Source: Echinococcus granulosus (taxonomy: Eukaryota; Platyhelminthes; Cestoda; Cyclophyllidea; Taeniidae). From it: a stretch of 64,000 nucleotides of DNA. The stretch is from positions 606,808 through 670,807 of the forward strand of contig NW_020170420.1 of the NCBI RefSeq assembly GCF_000524195.1. The letters are read 5' to 3'. Shown here in pieces: positions 23,501 to 34,468 of this stretch. The notes beneath the pieces were generated by a model. That model saw only the letters and a list, made by a program, of their open reading frames with translations. It was not told the origin of the DNA and ran no database searches. The position numbers and the translations under genes were made by a program. The number at the start of each line of letters is the position of its first letter. The first letter of the stretch is position 1.

Positions 23501-26500
23501 CAAACAACTACGCGGGTCCTTCCAGCCTCTTCTGATTCGGTACCTCGCTGGTTGCGACTCCAACACTTCGGCCAAAGTTGTTCAAAATGTCGAGTATTTT
23601 TTGGCAAATGATTCTATCCCAAATCGCCTAATCAATGTGATATTTTGATACACCCTAAAGTGTAACACTAAAATTCACTTGTGAATTTATTTCCCCGTAG
23701 AGATAAAAATGATTTGATAAATACGTAAACTAGTTACCAATGGCCAAAAAAAGCTTTTATCCACAAATTCACTTACGAACGCGTCCTATCCGAAGCTAAG
23801 GTGGATAGAAAGAAGGTCCCATTGAAAGGAGGATTACTTTGCAACGAAAGAACTTATCCCCACCACAACAAAAACAAAATCAAAACTCTCCATAAAAGTG
23901 TAGGAGGGTAATAATTACAGCATGCAAATGAGTGGGCGTCATCTCAGTGCCTCCTCCCATTGTGTACATGGGGAAGCCTAGGGACGCTGCATTTATAGTG
24001 GTGAATCACAGTAACAAAAATCTCGATTTTGTAGACTAATTACCAAGCCTAAACGGTACAGGAGGAAGAATGACTAAGCGCGTGGAGACTCGTAAAAAAA
24101 GAGCTATTGAAATATGGTAGGATTTGGCAATCGCCACAACCCGAGGGGAGATAAGAGTTGAAGAACTGGAAGTCTTTCATGCGAGAAGCGCCTACAACAT
24201 TAGATTTTTCCACATAGCGAAAACCTTATCAAGATTAGCACGACAGCTAACAGATCAGGGTTTACCATTTCAATCCCAACCACACTGCTTGTAATGTGAA
24301 TTTCCGCGATCTGTTAGCGTGAACCAACAAGAAGAGCATGTCACACATATGTTACGCCGGTAAGGAACGTGTTAAAAATGCGAATAGGTGAAAAAGACAA
24401 ATGGTATCACGAAGTGTTCACTAGAAAAGGAGGACTAAAAACGCTGAAGGTTTTGTCCTACACATGTTACATGTGGCAAGCACCTAATCAAAATTAACAC
24501 GTTTGGCGCCAGGAACTCGGGAAGAAAATCGACCAAATCAGGAATACTTTTTATCCATTTTATCATTCCAGCCTCAGCTAATCTAGTTGCAACATAGTCC
24601 ACCGCAATCTGTTATCGTAAACTGGCAAGAAGAATGCGTCACACATATGTGACGCTGGTAGAGAACGTGTTAAAACCGCAAAGAAGTAGAAAAGACGAAC
24701 AAAATCACAAGCTGTTCATAAGAAAAGGAGGACCAAAAAAAGTGAAAGTTTTACCCTACACATGTTTCCTTCAGCATGTAGTAGTGGTGGCCACTGATAA
24801 ATCTTTCATACAACCTCCCAAGAATTGAAGCTTGTATTGCGTGTATGCCTTAGATTAGGCGACAGCGATATCCTCGGAATTTAAGACTTCCGTTAGGGTG
24901 AGTGTGAAAAACGATAACTTAAAATAACGCCTCTTGAATAAAGAAATAATTTTAAAGAAACAAAAATTAGCTCTAGACGAAAGAGATCTGTTTTGGATGG
25001 ATAAGTCTGGGCAGAAACGCAACAGAGGGATCGCGTAGATGACACATTCAGGGGTTAGTGGCATGACCTCAGATAAAGGGTAAAGATAGGGGAGCCGATT
25101 GGGCAAGGTTAGATGGACTTACAGGAAATAAGTCCAGGCGTTACAGTCAGGTAAACACTGAGGCTACCGGGGGTACAGAGGGTACTTACCTTAATTACTC
25201 ATGCAATAATATGGAGTCTTTTAGCTCACCAACCAGTCGGCTTTTAACATGGTGGCAATTTGTTCTGCTCCAGGTCTCCAAATGGTAGAGAGCTAACTTT
25301 CAGCCATCTAAGCTTTGGGACGTTCCCAGGGGAAAAGCGAACACCAAACACCCTTCTCCCCTGTAACCGATCGAATTTCGGATGGGGAACTGAGAGCAGT
25401 TTGGACGCAAGACTGGTCAACAAATTGTAATACTTTAATAGGTTGTTTAATTTTTCGTTTTGGCTGCGGAGGCATGCAAGGCTCCGAGGAATGTCCTCTG
25501 GGTCAAGCCAGTAGCCCCCAGCCCTTCCCTACATCGGCAAAATATACCTTGTGCTGGTGCTATGACTTTTTTCACCTTCAAGGAAGACTCAAAGCGCTGC
25601 ATTGATGGCAGTGGAAAGCGAACCCAAACATAAAGGACAACTACCCACATTCCTATTGCTGACTGACAAACAGTAAAGTGACGGAAGAAGGGCATCTGCT
25701 GGGGATGGGAGGACTACAAATGGCATCTATCTTCAGCAACTAACACCCAGTCCTGTGTTCTGCAGGAACGCCATTAAAAACCGAGGCAACACTGGCCGTG
25801 AGCCATCTAGCAAAGTTCGTTACGAAGTTGTCTACGGCACCTGCATGAAGGTATCAAGCAAGTGAACTCGCCATGCCTCCTCCACCCCTCTACCAACTGG
25901 ACAGAACCCTGGTGGATGTATGGCTGCGTAGTACTGAAGTGAAGACAAAGTGGCAAGGAGGAATGGACACAAAACCCCATCACCATTATGCTGTTTTAAA
26001 CGCCGTCCTTTGCCAAGTAACTCTGCTTCTCGGTCAGCGGTCTCACGACTAGTGATGGACACACGAGATGACGAGCACATTCCCCTTGCCTTCGCCACAG
26101 TTCCTAAACAGGACAAAACTCCAGATCCCATGGAATTCCAAAGAGGAATAAGTGACACCGAGGTCAAGCTCCTCCTCAGTTGCACGCAAATTCCACGGAT
26201 GGCACGGTTGGTTCGTGGATGTTTTTCCCAAAGCACCGACTGCGTTGTGATGGCCGACGCAGAAGGTTGACCAAGGGGAGCGGCGGGGACGACGCTCAAA
26301 AGAAGAGAGGGGACTACGTACTACCTTGATTATTTGGCTAACTCTTTGCTTTGATTACGCAGGCACTTAGGGCTTCGCGATTGCACTTCCACAGAACGGC
26401 ATGTCCTCCAGGACATGCCAGCCCTTCCGTATGCCAGTGATGCGTTTTCTGCCCTAGTGTTATGACTACTTTCAGCTTTGAGAAAGCCTCGGAGCGCTAA

Positions 26501-29500
26501 AAAATCCAGGAGTTAAGGCTTAACGAAGTACACCGAATTCATGCGCAGCCATTACTGCGAGCAAATTACTTTTATCCCAAAAACACAAGTGGGACGTCCT
26601 TTAAAGGAAAAAAGGGGAGCGCCGACGTCAAGTGTCAAGACTGATGTAAAAAAGCAGGGGCCATAAATGGCCATTGTGACAGGACGTCAGGGCAAAACAA
26701 TGATGTGGTAGGCCTGTGACGCGCTATAACGACAACCATTGATGGAGCACTACAACTTGAAAGTCCAGACGGCAATGTGCTCCAAATACCCATTAACGCA
26801 TTTGACCCACTCCATGAGCTTCAATGTTCCAGCATGACCTTAAATTGTCTACGAAAGCGTAATTTATCCTTTTACAGACCAGAAACATCCCTTATCTATG
26901 TTATGAGTTTAAACTCAACCTACCTGTTTACAAGATTCGATTACTAAGTGATACTAAACAAGCGTCACATATATGTGACGCCAGGCTGATGTAATAACGT
27001 CACGCATGCGTGGCGCTAGTGACAAATGTGTTAAACCTGATTCTTGTGAGAAAACAAAAGCCCTAATTTTTAACAAAAGAAAAGATATGCATTAACTAAA
27101 GACATTTTTCCCCCAACTAGATTCCGTGCTTGCACCTAAAGCTAAGTAGATTCACTACTGTCGGTAAAAAGGGCAAATCGCCTCGTTTTCCCCGACAGTC
27201 GGAAAAAAACAACTCGAATAAATATGATTGCTACCGGCCTAACTTGGGCTGCTAACTTAAGTGAGTGTATCCAGGTCCGACCGACTGTCGAGGTGCCTTC
27301 AAAATGCACTATACGTTTGTCAGGCTTTTTAACATACAGCAGACGGGGCATTTTAATTAATTTTTAAATCTAAATGAATGCGAAAAAAAGGAGATGATAA
27401 CACTAAATTGCACTCTACAGTTTATCTGAGTCCACTTAGGACAAGCAAATCCGCAGCTTGCGCTTGATTTTGCGAAATAAGGGAAGGGGGAGTGGATATG
27501 GTGGAGGAAAATTTTGAAACTCTTCTCTACTGCAATAAGCACTGGCATAGCGACGCCCTTCTTGCATGCTACAAGCAAGTGGAGATGTGTGGTCCTACCC
27601 GTACAGCACACTGTGAGAAGTGGCAAGTGCGTCACAGATCACGACCCACTCCAAAGGTCTTCAGACAAGTTGGCGATCGACAGTGCTACTCTGTGCACGG
27701 AGCTGAGGGAGGCGCACCTTGTGAACAACAGCGTGGAATCCTAACCCTCGCGGACTTCAAGCGCAATGCAGCAGCGGAACACGCGGTTTGTGAGCAGCAA
27801 GGCGTTTGGACAGTGATAGTGCCAGTCATGGTATTTTCAGTGCCAGACGAAAGCCGTCACCCCTGTGAACACTTACCTCTTAGAATTTCTGATCTCGTGG
27901 AGGTGGGGGTTGCAGTCTCAATGACGACGTGAGGCAGACCATACTGAAAACTCCTCCTACGCCGAAAATGTTCAAGTTGACGCCGTTTGCACTCCCTGAA
28001 TTCGTGTTTTATTTCAAAAACCCCCACTCGTAGTTAAAGTAGAGAGAGAGTATGGAATTTATAATCACTGCTCGGTAAAGAAAGGTTGAAAAACAATAAT
28101 AGACGCAATAAGGGTGCTAAAACTAACCAAAGAGAGGAATGGAGAAAGATGGGTAAGGCATAGTGACAAATGGAAACCGCTAGACAATAGGATGTGTCTA
28201 CTCTTCTTTTTTCTCTTCGACTACCTTGACAATGACCATAACCATTCTCACCACACCACGTGGTAGTACCGCGAATGCAACGCCATTTGGCTCGACGAAG
28301 AGGGGGGAAAAAAACAATTGGGAAATCATTTGAGTGACAGGAAAGCTCACGCATATGGTGGTGTCCGAGTTTTGTTAAGCCCATTCGCTACATCTCAAAG
28401 ATTTCAATTTGACTATTCTGAGGAAGACACCTCATTTTCTGCCATAAGGTCAAGACAGCTTAAAACGTCAGAGAGAATAAATAATAAAGTGTTTTTAGAG
28501 GTTCCGATTTGGGGTGAAACCGGGTGCGATAGAAGGAAGTAGATGGATCCACCTCGAACCACAAGTATATCAGAGGAGAATGGGAGAGGGCGTCTGAGGC
28601 AAACTTGGACTTTTGGTTTTACACAAAATAATAAACACTTTCAAGGAGTGAGGTCTGCATCTGTTTTTTTTAACTTGTGCGGGTTTACAATGGATTACAA
28701 GTCGACTATTCACGTCCAGGCATTTCAAAAGCTGAATGAGTATCGAGGCTTGGGGCTTAGAGCCGCGTCTTTGAAACGTTGACACCATTCCAGTTACCCA
28801 TGGTGGCGCAGCCGCTCATCCCCGCACCATATTATGCTTGAGATTTTCAAAAAGGCAAGACGTCTGTAGATTCGGTTTTTACAAATTCGTTCATTACCAT
28901 TCACGAGCTACTGCTGTTGTCAATAGTCTTGACGTGACCTGAATTGACCCATGAGATGTGCACTGACTACCAGCACTCGCGGCAAAACACACCTTCCGCC
29001 TAAAAGTACGCTTTGTGCTACCATAGCAGCATCCTTTTAAGTGATTTGATGCTTGAAAAAGTTCTACTTTGCCCGACACTTTTACTCTTGGGAGATCACA
29101 GCAGAGACCAAGTTGGATACATCTATCCACCTCGAGACACAGATGAAGCAGATTGAATTAGTTCTGCCATTTCTATAGCAAATGGATCATTTAAAATAAG
29201 TCTGGAAGTGAAGGACGTCTCCAAGCTAGATGGAGTTGAGTAAGTGTCAAAATCTGATAGAGATGCATTCGGATAGCTTATGCATGAGATGATCAATGTG
29301 CTTCTCTTTCGGTAAAGAAACATCGCACCCACAGATATTCTCCCTTTTGAGCTATCACAGAATAATGGGTAAAAAGTGTCCCCCTCCTACCTCTCTGATT
29401 TGCCCCCGAAAGGGAGCATAAAGCAGAAATCTACGTCAATTCCTCTGAAGGAGTTTCCTTAGAAAAGTAATTTGATAGTGGGCGCCCATCATCATAAAGG

Positions 29501-32500
29501 TAAAAGGGCTTATGTCATTGCACTGCGTTAAAGCGAGCTCATAAAGATGGAGATAATGTTTTGAGAACGTCTGCAGTAAGTATTTCGGATGGAAATGGCA
29601 CCAGTGGAGGTATTTATTACCACAATAACGTGATAATGCATCCCGCCTCTCAATGCGCCTTTTCATGGTGCAGCAGTCGCAGAGAATGGATACGATCGGG
29701 TGATAATGGGAAGATTAAAAACACCATTTTATCACAAAAAAACGCGCTACCTTCTATGATCCTAATGCCTAAAATGAACTCTTCTGGCTAGAAATGCATA
29801 CAAATGTAAAGATTATAAGATAAACTACTCAAGTTTCATAAGCTAGATTGTCTAAGAAAGTCTGTTTCTTTTATCTGCAGAGCAGCCAATTCTTTCACAC
29901 CAATTAACGCGCATAACAGAAGCAGTTATGAACTTTACTAGACGAGAAAAGAATGGATTTTAGACAAAGTTGACTGCACAGCATTTCACTTTATTCAGCC
30001 TAAGCACACTGAAACCCAGTTTTAAGTGCAATAATAATGACGGCGTTATACTGTGTATGAATACCGATCGAAGTATGGGTGGAGTAAATGAAGAAAATTA
30101 CTCCACAAGCCGGGCGCTTAATTTATCAACAGAGCCCCACAAATGTTTACTGATTGTTTGTAAGTAGGCTAAGCCGGGGGAAATGTGAACCTGTGATTTC
30201 ATGCCTCGGCCTTTTTATTGTAAATTTTTCTGGGGGAGTCTAGAACCAAAAACAGCAATGTTTTTCCCACAGAATGCACAGTTGGAGACAATATTGCGGA
30301 CCTCGGTGTAAGCAAAATGCTTAGGAATAGTCAAATAAAGCGGTTAGGGTTTGGTGTTCTCATAAAACAATCAAATGAGGTCAAAAATCTTGGTTTATTT
30401 CTGGCCTGGATCATCAAAGTCAAGCTATTAAGAGAGGTAGAGTTAAGCTGTATAATTGGGGATCCATTATTACTGTGAAATAGATGATACAGCAGATGGG
30501 GTGACCTCCCTGAGGAGACGATGGAATTACGGGAAACGCTCCTTCACTTGTGATAATTTAATAGATCAAGGCTACAACACAGCAAGATAGAAAACCCTAA
30601 TGCATAAGTTGAGACTCATGGAGTTAATTTAACAGCCCAAGGGGGCCAAAGGGGGTTAGATATGACCAAATAGGAGCCAAAAACGTACCGGAATGTTGCA
30701 CGACTCAGCTACCTCCGCATCTAACTGCTCCGGCTCTTGGTCACGTCCCAAATAGGCACTAACTCCAAAGCTCACAAAACTGTGAATAATATGCTGCCCC
30801 ACGCCAAGCACCACTACAGGCAGCACGAGTCGCCATACGGGCAGGAGGCGTGAAGTTCGAATGGGAATTGCTCGCAAACCCGCCTTGAGTTTGCCCCCCA
30901 CGGAACCCATTCGTGAAACGGTAGGAGAGATGTTGGGCAGGAGACGTCGCAGCCCCTCCTGGAGGCAAGACACCAAGGTTGTCGGCTCTGAGGCTATATC
31001 TGACTGCAGTAAAGATAGTATAGGAGGATCAAACACATTATAATGAGAGGTTTAGATTTGCAAACTACCATCTGTCCACGTTTAGTGCCCCTAAGGTCAT
31101 GTGCAATAAAGTATTTTTCTGGATCACTATGTCTTGTCAGATCACAGAAAGAAAATCCACGATGTGGATGTATGAATCAACAAGAAAGTTGAAGAGACGT
31201 TGATTTTGGCAGGCCACATTCCCGAATTCTGTACGAAGACAAGTTGCAACAAACCGTAATGTACTTCACTATGTGTATCCGACCAAAACAATTTAAAGCA
31301 TAGCCTAAGAACATGATATCACTCCTTCTCTTAATATCTTTGAGTAAGCGTTAACAGGAAGGGCGATCGAGCTAGAGGATGCGCTCCCAGATATGTTCAG
31401 TCTTCCGAATTAACCCCAAAATTGATGTTTCCCTCGACGGAGGACCTAGTATTAGGAAACCCAACTCTGTTCCACAGCATGGACTGTCACTAGTAGGTAC
31501 CACTCATCCTACAAGCTAAGTTCCTCGCGCCACCTTTGTCCCTGTGCACTGCTAAAGAAAAGACTCATGACAGGCGAAGAAGAGTTGGCAATGAGAGCGC
31601 CAGTAGTACTCAAGAAGAAAATAAATTATGCAGCAAAATGAAACTCGTTTTAAAACACATTTAACTACGTGAGCCCTACGGTCTCCACGATCTTGGTTAA
31701 CACCTTCATGTCATGAAGGCGCTTCCGTGTCTATACTGTTCCAGTACATCTGTACTTTAACGATAAACGTTTTCCCAAACTGAGATAGCCCGTAGTACCC
31801 TCAAAAATGACTCAAATACTCAAATAAAAACACCTCATATCGGTACATATCTAAGCGAAATGAGCACCAGCTTACCTGAACAAATTCCACAATGCTTGCA
31901 GCGTAAAATGGAGTTACAATCATCCAAGAAAGTCTAGATTTTATTACATCAGAAAAAATCCTTACACTTTGAGGAGAACATGAAGCGAAATTTTGGCAGC
32001 ACTGCTATAGATAGTAATTTCTCTAAAGACTCGAAATTATTGCGAAAAACAAAACCCAACTTGGGAAGTGACAGAACCTCAGAGAGTCCATTTTCGGAAA
32101 CTGTTTTAACAACTTTCACTGTTACTGCACCACTTAGTCCCTTCCATAGCGATAATACCCCCTGACAGCATAAAGTAATACAATACATGTACGTATGCAT
32201 CTAACCTGCCGCGAAACATAAGTGCGTATAATCGGTAGGAGAGAAAATGGTAGAAAATGAATAGATTTGCTTCGGCTTCGAACCTGAAAGAAGAACTAAT
32301 GCTTCCTATGGAATTACTTGGCATTGATGTCGAAGGACCAGAAATGGGTGAGCAAATAATACATCTGTAATTGCACTAAGAGAGAAGTCGTCAATTGCAC
32401 AAAATACCTTGACACGTTGAGCCCGTAACTAACCATTTCTTTAACAGCTGAAGGTGTAAGTTAGCGCAAAAAGAACATACAAATATCGGTGGATTTACAC

Positions 32501-32613
32501 GGGATTTCAGTCGATGCGGCCGCTTGAGGTTCAGGGACTAAAGCAGTATCTGCATCTTCTTGATTGGAAGATGATGGTGATTTTTCCATTTCTCTTAGTT
32601 TACTTGACCACAT
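17567..32613 (-). CDS. slc25a46: Solute carrier family 25 member 46 (outer mitochondrial membrane carrier-like protein)
   Basis: Eight exons join in frame: 32613-32499, 32447-32408, 32375-32318, 32283-32206, 32161-31968, 31933-31876, 31003-30689 and 18277-17567, giving 522 residues (human is 418). The ATG at 32611-32613 has an in-frame stop upstream. Signature blocks appear in the expected order: FAHPFLVLRHQCQ (exon 3), SLWKGL (exon 5), TPFYAASIVEFVQ (exon 6), RLLPVWRL (exon 7), then TADFVASL near 325, FPLET near 340 and QGTRT, and GLYRGFGALILQYA in exon 8. The last ~100 residues are a Pro/Ser-rich tail absent from vertebrate forms. Introns 1-5 are 51, 32, 34, 44 and 34 nt, intron 6 is 872 nt and intron 7 is 12.4 kb. 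In animals SLC25A46 acts in the outer mitochondrial membrane in membrane dynamics and lipid handling. Only the exon 1 start is less certain. Confidence 0.92.
19900..21010. mobile_element. TRIM-like non-coding LTR element, copy A (interrupted by assembly gap)
   Basis: Terminal direct repeats lie at about 19904-20055 and 20865-21000. Both contain a 'cccttc..gta' block followed by a 'gacttcaggaaa.actcgg.gcg' block. A TGG-initiated 20-nt block just inside the 5' repeat (from 20059) is shared with copies B and C and sits where a tRNA primer-binding site would be. The interior shares 'tcggct(c)...cagcg.tttcacgactagtg' with copy B and carries only degenerate frames. LTR-like ends without coding capacity suggest a terminal-repeat retrotransposon in miniature. 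Confidence 0.65.
20179..20278. other. Assembly gap (100 N)
   Basis: Exactly 100 undetermined bases inside repeat copy A. The length is probably a placeholder for a repeat-induced break. Confidence 0.99.
22270..22960. repeat. Dispersed repeat family B, copy 2
   Basis: Matches copy 1 (15650-16500) in two ordered blocks and copy 3 (51585-52330) around 'aat.tctgtct.ta.t.taccac' followed by 'aagtggagtg'. No coding capacity is visible. Confidence 0.55.
24233..24375. mobile_element. Degenerate TTAA-bounded MITE-like element, copy 1
   Basis: The right end reads AACGTGTTAA preceded by an imperfect GTCAC-N6-GTTAC inverted pair. The left end near 24233 is a decayed TTAGCACGAC. It is about 300 bases upstream of, and similar to, the better-preserved copy at 24494-24673. 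The flank after the TTAA is also shared, so the pair arose by a local duplication. Confidence 0.45.
24494..24673. mobile_element. TTAA-bounded MITE-like element (piggyBac-type ends), copy 2
   Basis: 180 bases bounded by TTAACACGTT on the left and its exact reverse complement AACGTGTTAA on the right. TTAA ends are the hallmark target site of piggyBac transposons. Just inside the right end is GCGTCAC-N6-GTGACGC (24636-24655). It is too short to encode a transposase, so it would be non-autonomous. Superfamily assignment is inference from the TTAA ends. Confidence 0.55.
25420..26500. mobile_element. TRIM-like non-coding LTR element, copy B
   Basis: The best-preserved copy. Terminal direct repeats lie at about 25424-25605 and 26312-26495. 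The 20-nt putative primer-binding site is at 25606-25625, directly after the 5' repeat, and a purine run (26298-26312) sits directly before the 3' repeat, as a polypurine tract would. The interior of about 700 bases is homologous to copies A and C. A 155-codon minus-strand open stretch (25832-26299) is not preserved in the other copies and is not believed to be coding. Confidence 0.7.
26962..27034. repeat. Palindromic GCGTCAC-N6-GTGACGC motif followed by a TTAA end
   Basis: 26962-26981 is a perfect 20-bp palindrome. A second, imperfect one (CGTCACGCATGCGTGGCG) follows at 26998-27015, and then 'acaaatgtgttaa' ends at 27034. The order matches the right end of the 24494-24673 element, so this is probably a truncated relative. 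Confidence 0.6.
27492..27932 (+). other. Unassigned 146-codon open frame
   Basis: An open frame in a locally GC-richer stretch inside the slc25a46 giant intron, on the opposite strand to that gene. It is Cys/His-rich (about 8 Cys) but has no signal peptide, membrane segment or recognised domain. A second frame on the same strand is also open for about 76 codons, which is equally consistent with a GC-rich repeat remnant. No function can be assigned. Confidence 0.2.
27935..30688. other. Intronic DNA without recognised features
   Basis: The 5' end of the giant slc25a46 intron. Only short, motif-free open frames are present on either strand. Confidence 0.5.
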
Positions 32614-33840
32614 TTTTAACGAAAAAATTTACGCTTAAATGCGAATAGAAAATCTTGCTCACTGAACAGTGCTGCAAATTGATTGGCTGAAACAGTTCAC
32701 TCGTATAGTTTGCGCTAGTTAACGAATCATTCAAATACATTTCCTTCAACTCAAAAAAATAAATAACATTGCTTTTCAAAAATAAAATTGTAAATCCTTT
32801 TTTAGTGTATATTGGCACTATTAAGCGAGTGTTAGCAGGTACACTCGCACCTTCTGAATCAAATCATTGATTAGTTAGCATAATTTTTACGGTAGCATTA
32901 GGACGTTTTTACTCAAAAAAGTGCAAAATCCCAAACGCTAAGATATCTGACTTTATATTTTTTAAAATGCTTAGAGTTTTTAAATGATTGGTATTTGACA
33001 ATAAATATACGCATATGTTCTTGTTAGAATACCCACGTTTCCAATACCTTTCCAAATTCAGTGTATGTAGGCGTTTTTATTAGCATAACGTACAATTACA
33101 TTTATAGTCTTGTAATACGATGGTTGTGTATCTCCCTATTGGCTAGGAGCCACTTCTGACTTGTCCTTTGTACCACACTGGGTGGACTGGCCTTCAAGCC
33201 ATGCCAGTAGCCCAAATACCTCCCCCTTGCAGAGTATATGGGAACGTCCCGAGACTTCCCTGAGGACGAAAGAAGGCACAATACTCGGGCAGAATATATA
33301 TATGTTCAGCACGGAGAAGGTGTCTGGGTTATTGGCATGGCCCGAAAGGACAGCCCTCCCAGCTAGGTACGCAAAAACCAATTCAGAGTACAACAGTGGC
33401 GCCTCACCATTACCGAGGGATAACCATTGTCGTATTAAAATATATATTCTGCCTAATTATTATGCCTTCTTTTGTCTTCAGGGAATTCTCCGGACTCTAT
33501 AGTCTACTCTAAGTATCATTTATTTTACTCTATGTACCACAGAGGTCTTGAGCATACTTAATGTTCGCCAAGCTAGTATTCCGGATTCTCCGTGGAGTTA
33601 AAATGCGTCAAACCATTAAAAGGCTGGGTTTGTCATTTGGAAACAGAAGTGCATAGAGCCCCACTCCACGGAGCATATGTTTAACTCACAGGGACTGCTG
33701 AGTGCGCGTGGTTAAACAAATTACCAAGACGTTACACTACCTTAGCAGCACATGTCCGTGGTCACTGTAGCACCCTAGGCCCATATTAAAGTTGTTAAGG
33801 TCCACACAATCAAAGGTGTTTATTGCTAGTGAATAAAAGG
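32614..33840. other. Upstream region of slc25a46 and intergenic DNA
   Basis: The first few hundred bases upstream of the slc25a46 ATG should hold its promoter; no TATA box is obvious. The rest shows no gene. Confidence 0.4.
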
Positions 33841-33844
33841 TATA

Positions 33845-34090
33845 ATGTAATATTCATGTTGTTTTATTGTTCCTCGCCAGAGAGGAGTCGGGAATACAAG
33901 TCGAACCTCTTAACTGCGGCGTGAAAATCCAGCGACCCCGAGAGCGTTTCCGTGTCCACACCACATTAAACTCTGTACTTGCTTACCTCATTTACTTACC
34001 CTAATAAACATGTTTAAGCCAAATCAACCTGGGTGTTCTACGAGTATGAGGACCAGGGAAGAGGAGAGATACAAGCCTCATGAAAAAAAA
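33845..34090. repeat. Solo-LTR-like repeat, left of the Kunitz pair
   Basis: Aligns by eye to 41088-41330 over most of its length: 'gttgttt.a.tgt.cct..c.g.gaggag', a shared 'actgcgg', and 'aataaa.atgt..aa.c.aatcaacc.gg'. Its start resembles the beginning of the TRIM-like terminal repeats ('gtaata.t...gttgttt'). The AATAAA inside fits an LTR polyadenylation signal. No interior is attached, so it reads as a solo LTR. Confidence 0.45.
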
Positions 34091-34468
34091 GCACCCAAGA
34101 CATGCGGTTTAACGAAGTTTCAGGTCATTACATTCACACCGTTTTTTATCACCTTGCCTTTGCCCTGTGATTAAACAAAGACACGCATTGACGATGTCTT
34201 TCAGATTGGTGTAAACAATACCTATATTATTTACTTATTGCTAAAAGTGAGAAATTTCACTCATCAACTTTTGAAATTTGAACAGTGCCTATTATGACCA
34301 CTATCTAGCATATCTTTTAATCAAGAGCTTTCCTCAGCATCCCCATTAAGTCGGGAGTAACAGATTGAATTCTTTGTTAACAGTTACTTATTAAATGGCA
34401 CACTGAACCCAAACACCTAAATAACTCCACGCTAAAATGTGTTTTCTTCCAAATGTTTGAAAGCTAGT

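Larger units (their letters stand above)
18278..30688. other. Giant seventh intron of slc25a46, filled with repeats
   Basis: Bounded by a GTACGT donor (minus strand, 30688) and a CCTACAG acceptor (18278), with exon phase 0 on both sides. It contains repeat copies listed separately and a 100-base gap. Between them I see no convincing nested gene. The intron is about 300 times longer than its neighbours. Confidence 0.8.

Noticed and set aside
25832..26299. 155-codon minus-strand open frame
   Set aside because: Lies inside TRIM-like copy B; the equivalent positions in copies A and C do not keep the frame, and the opposite strand is equally open.
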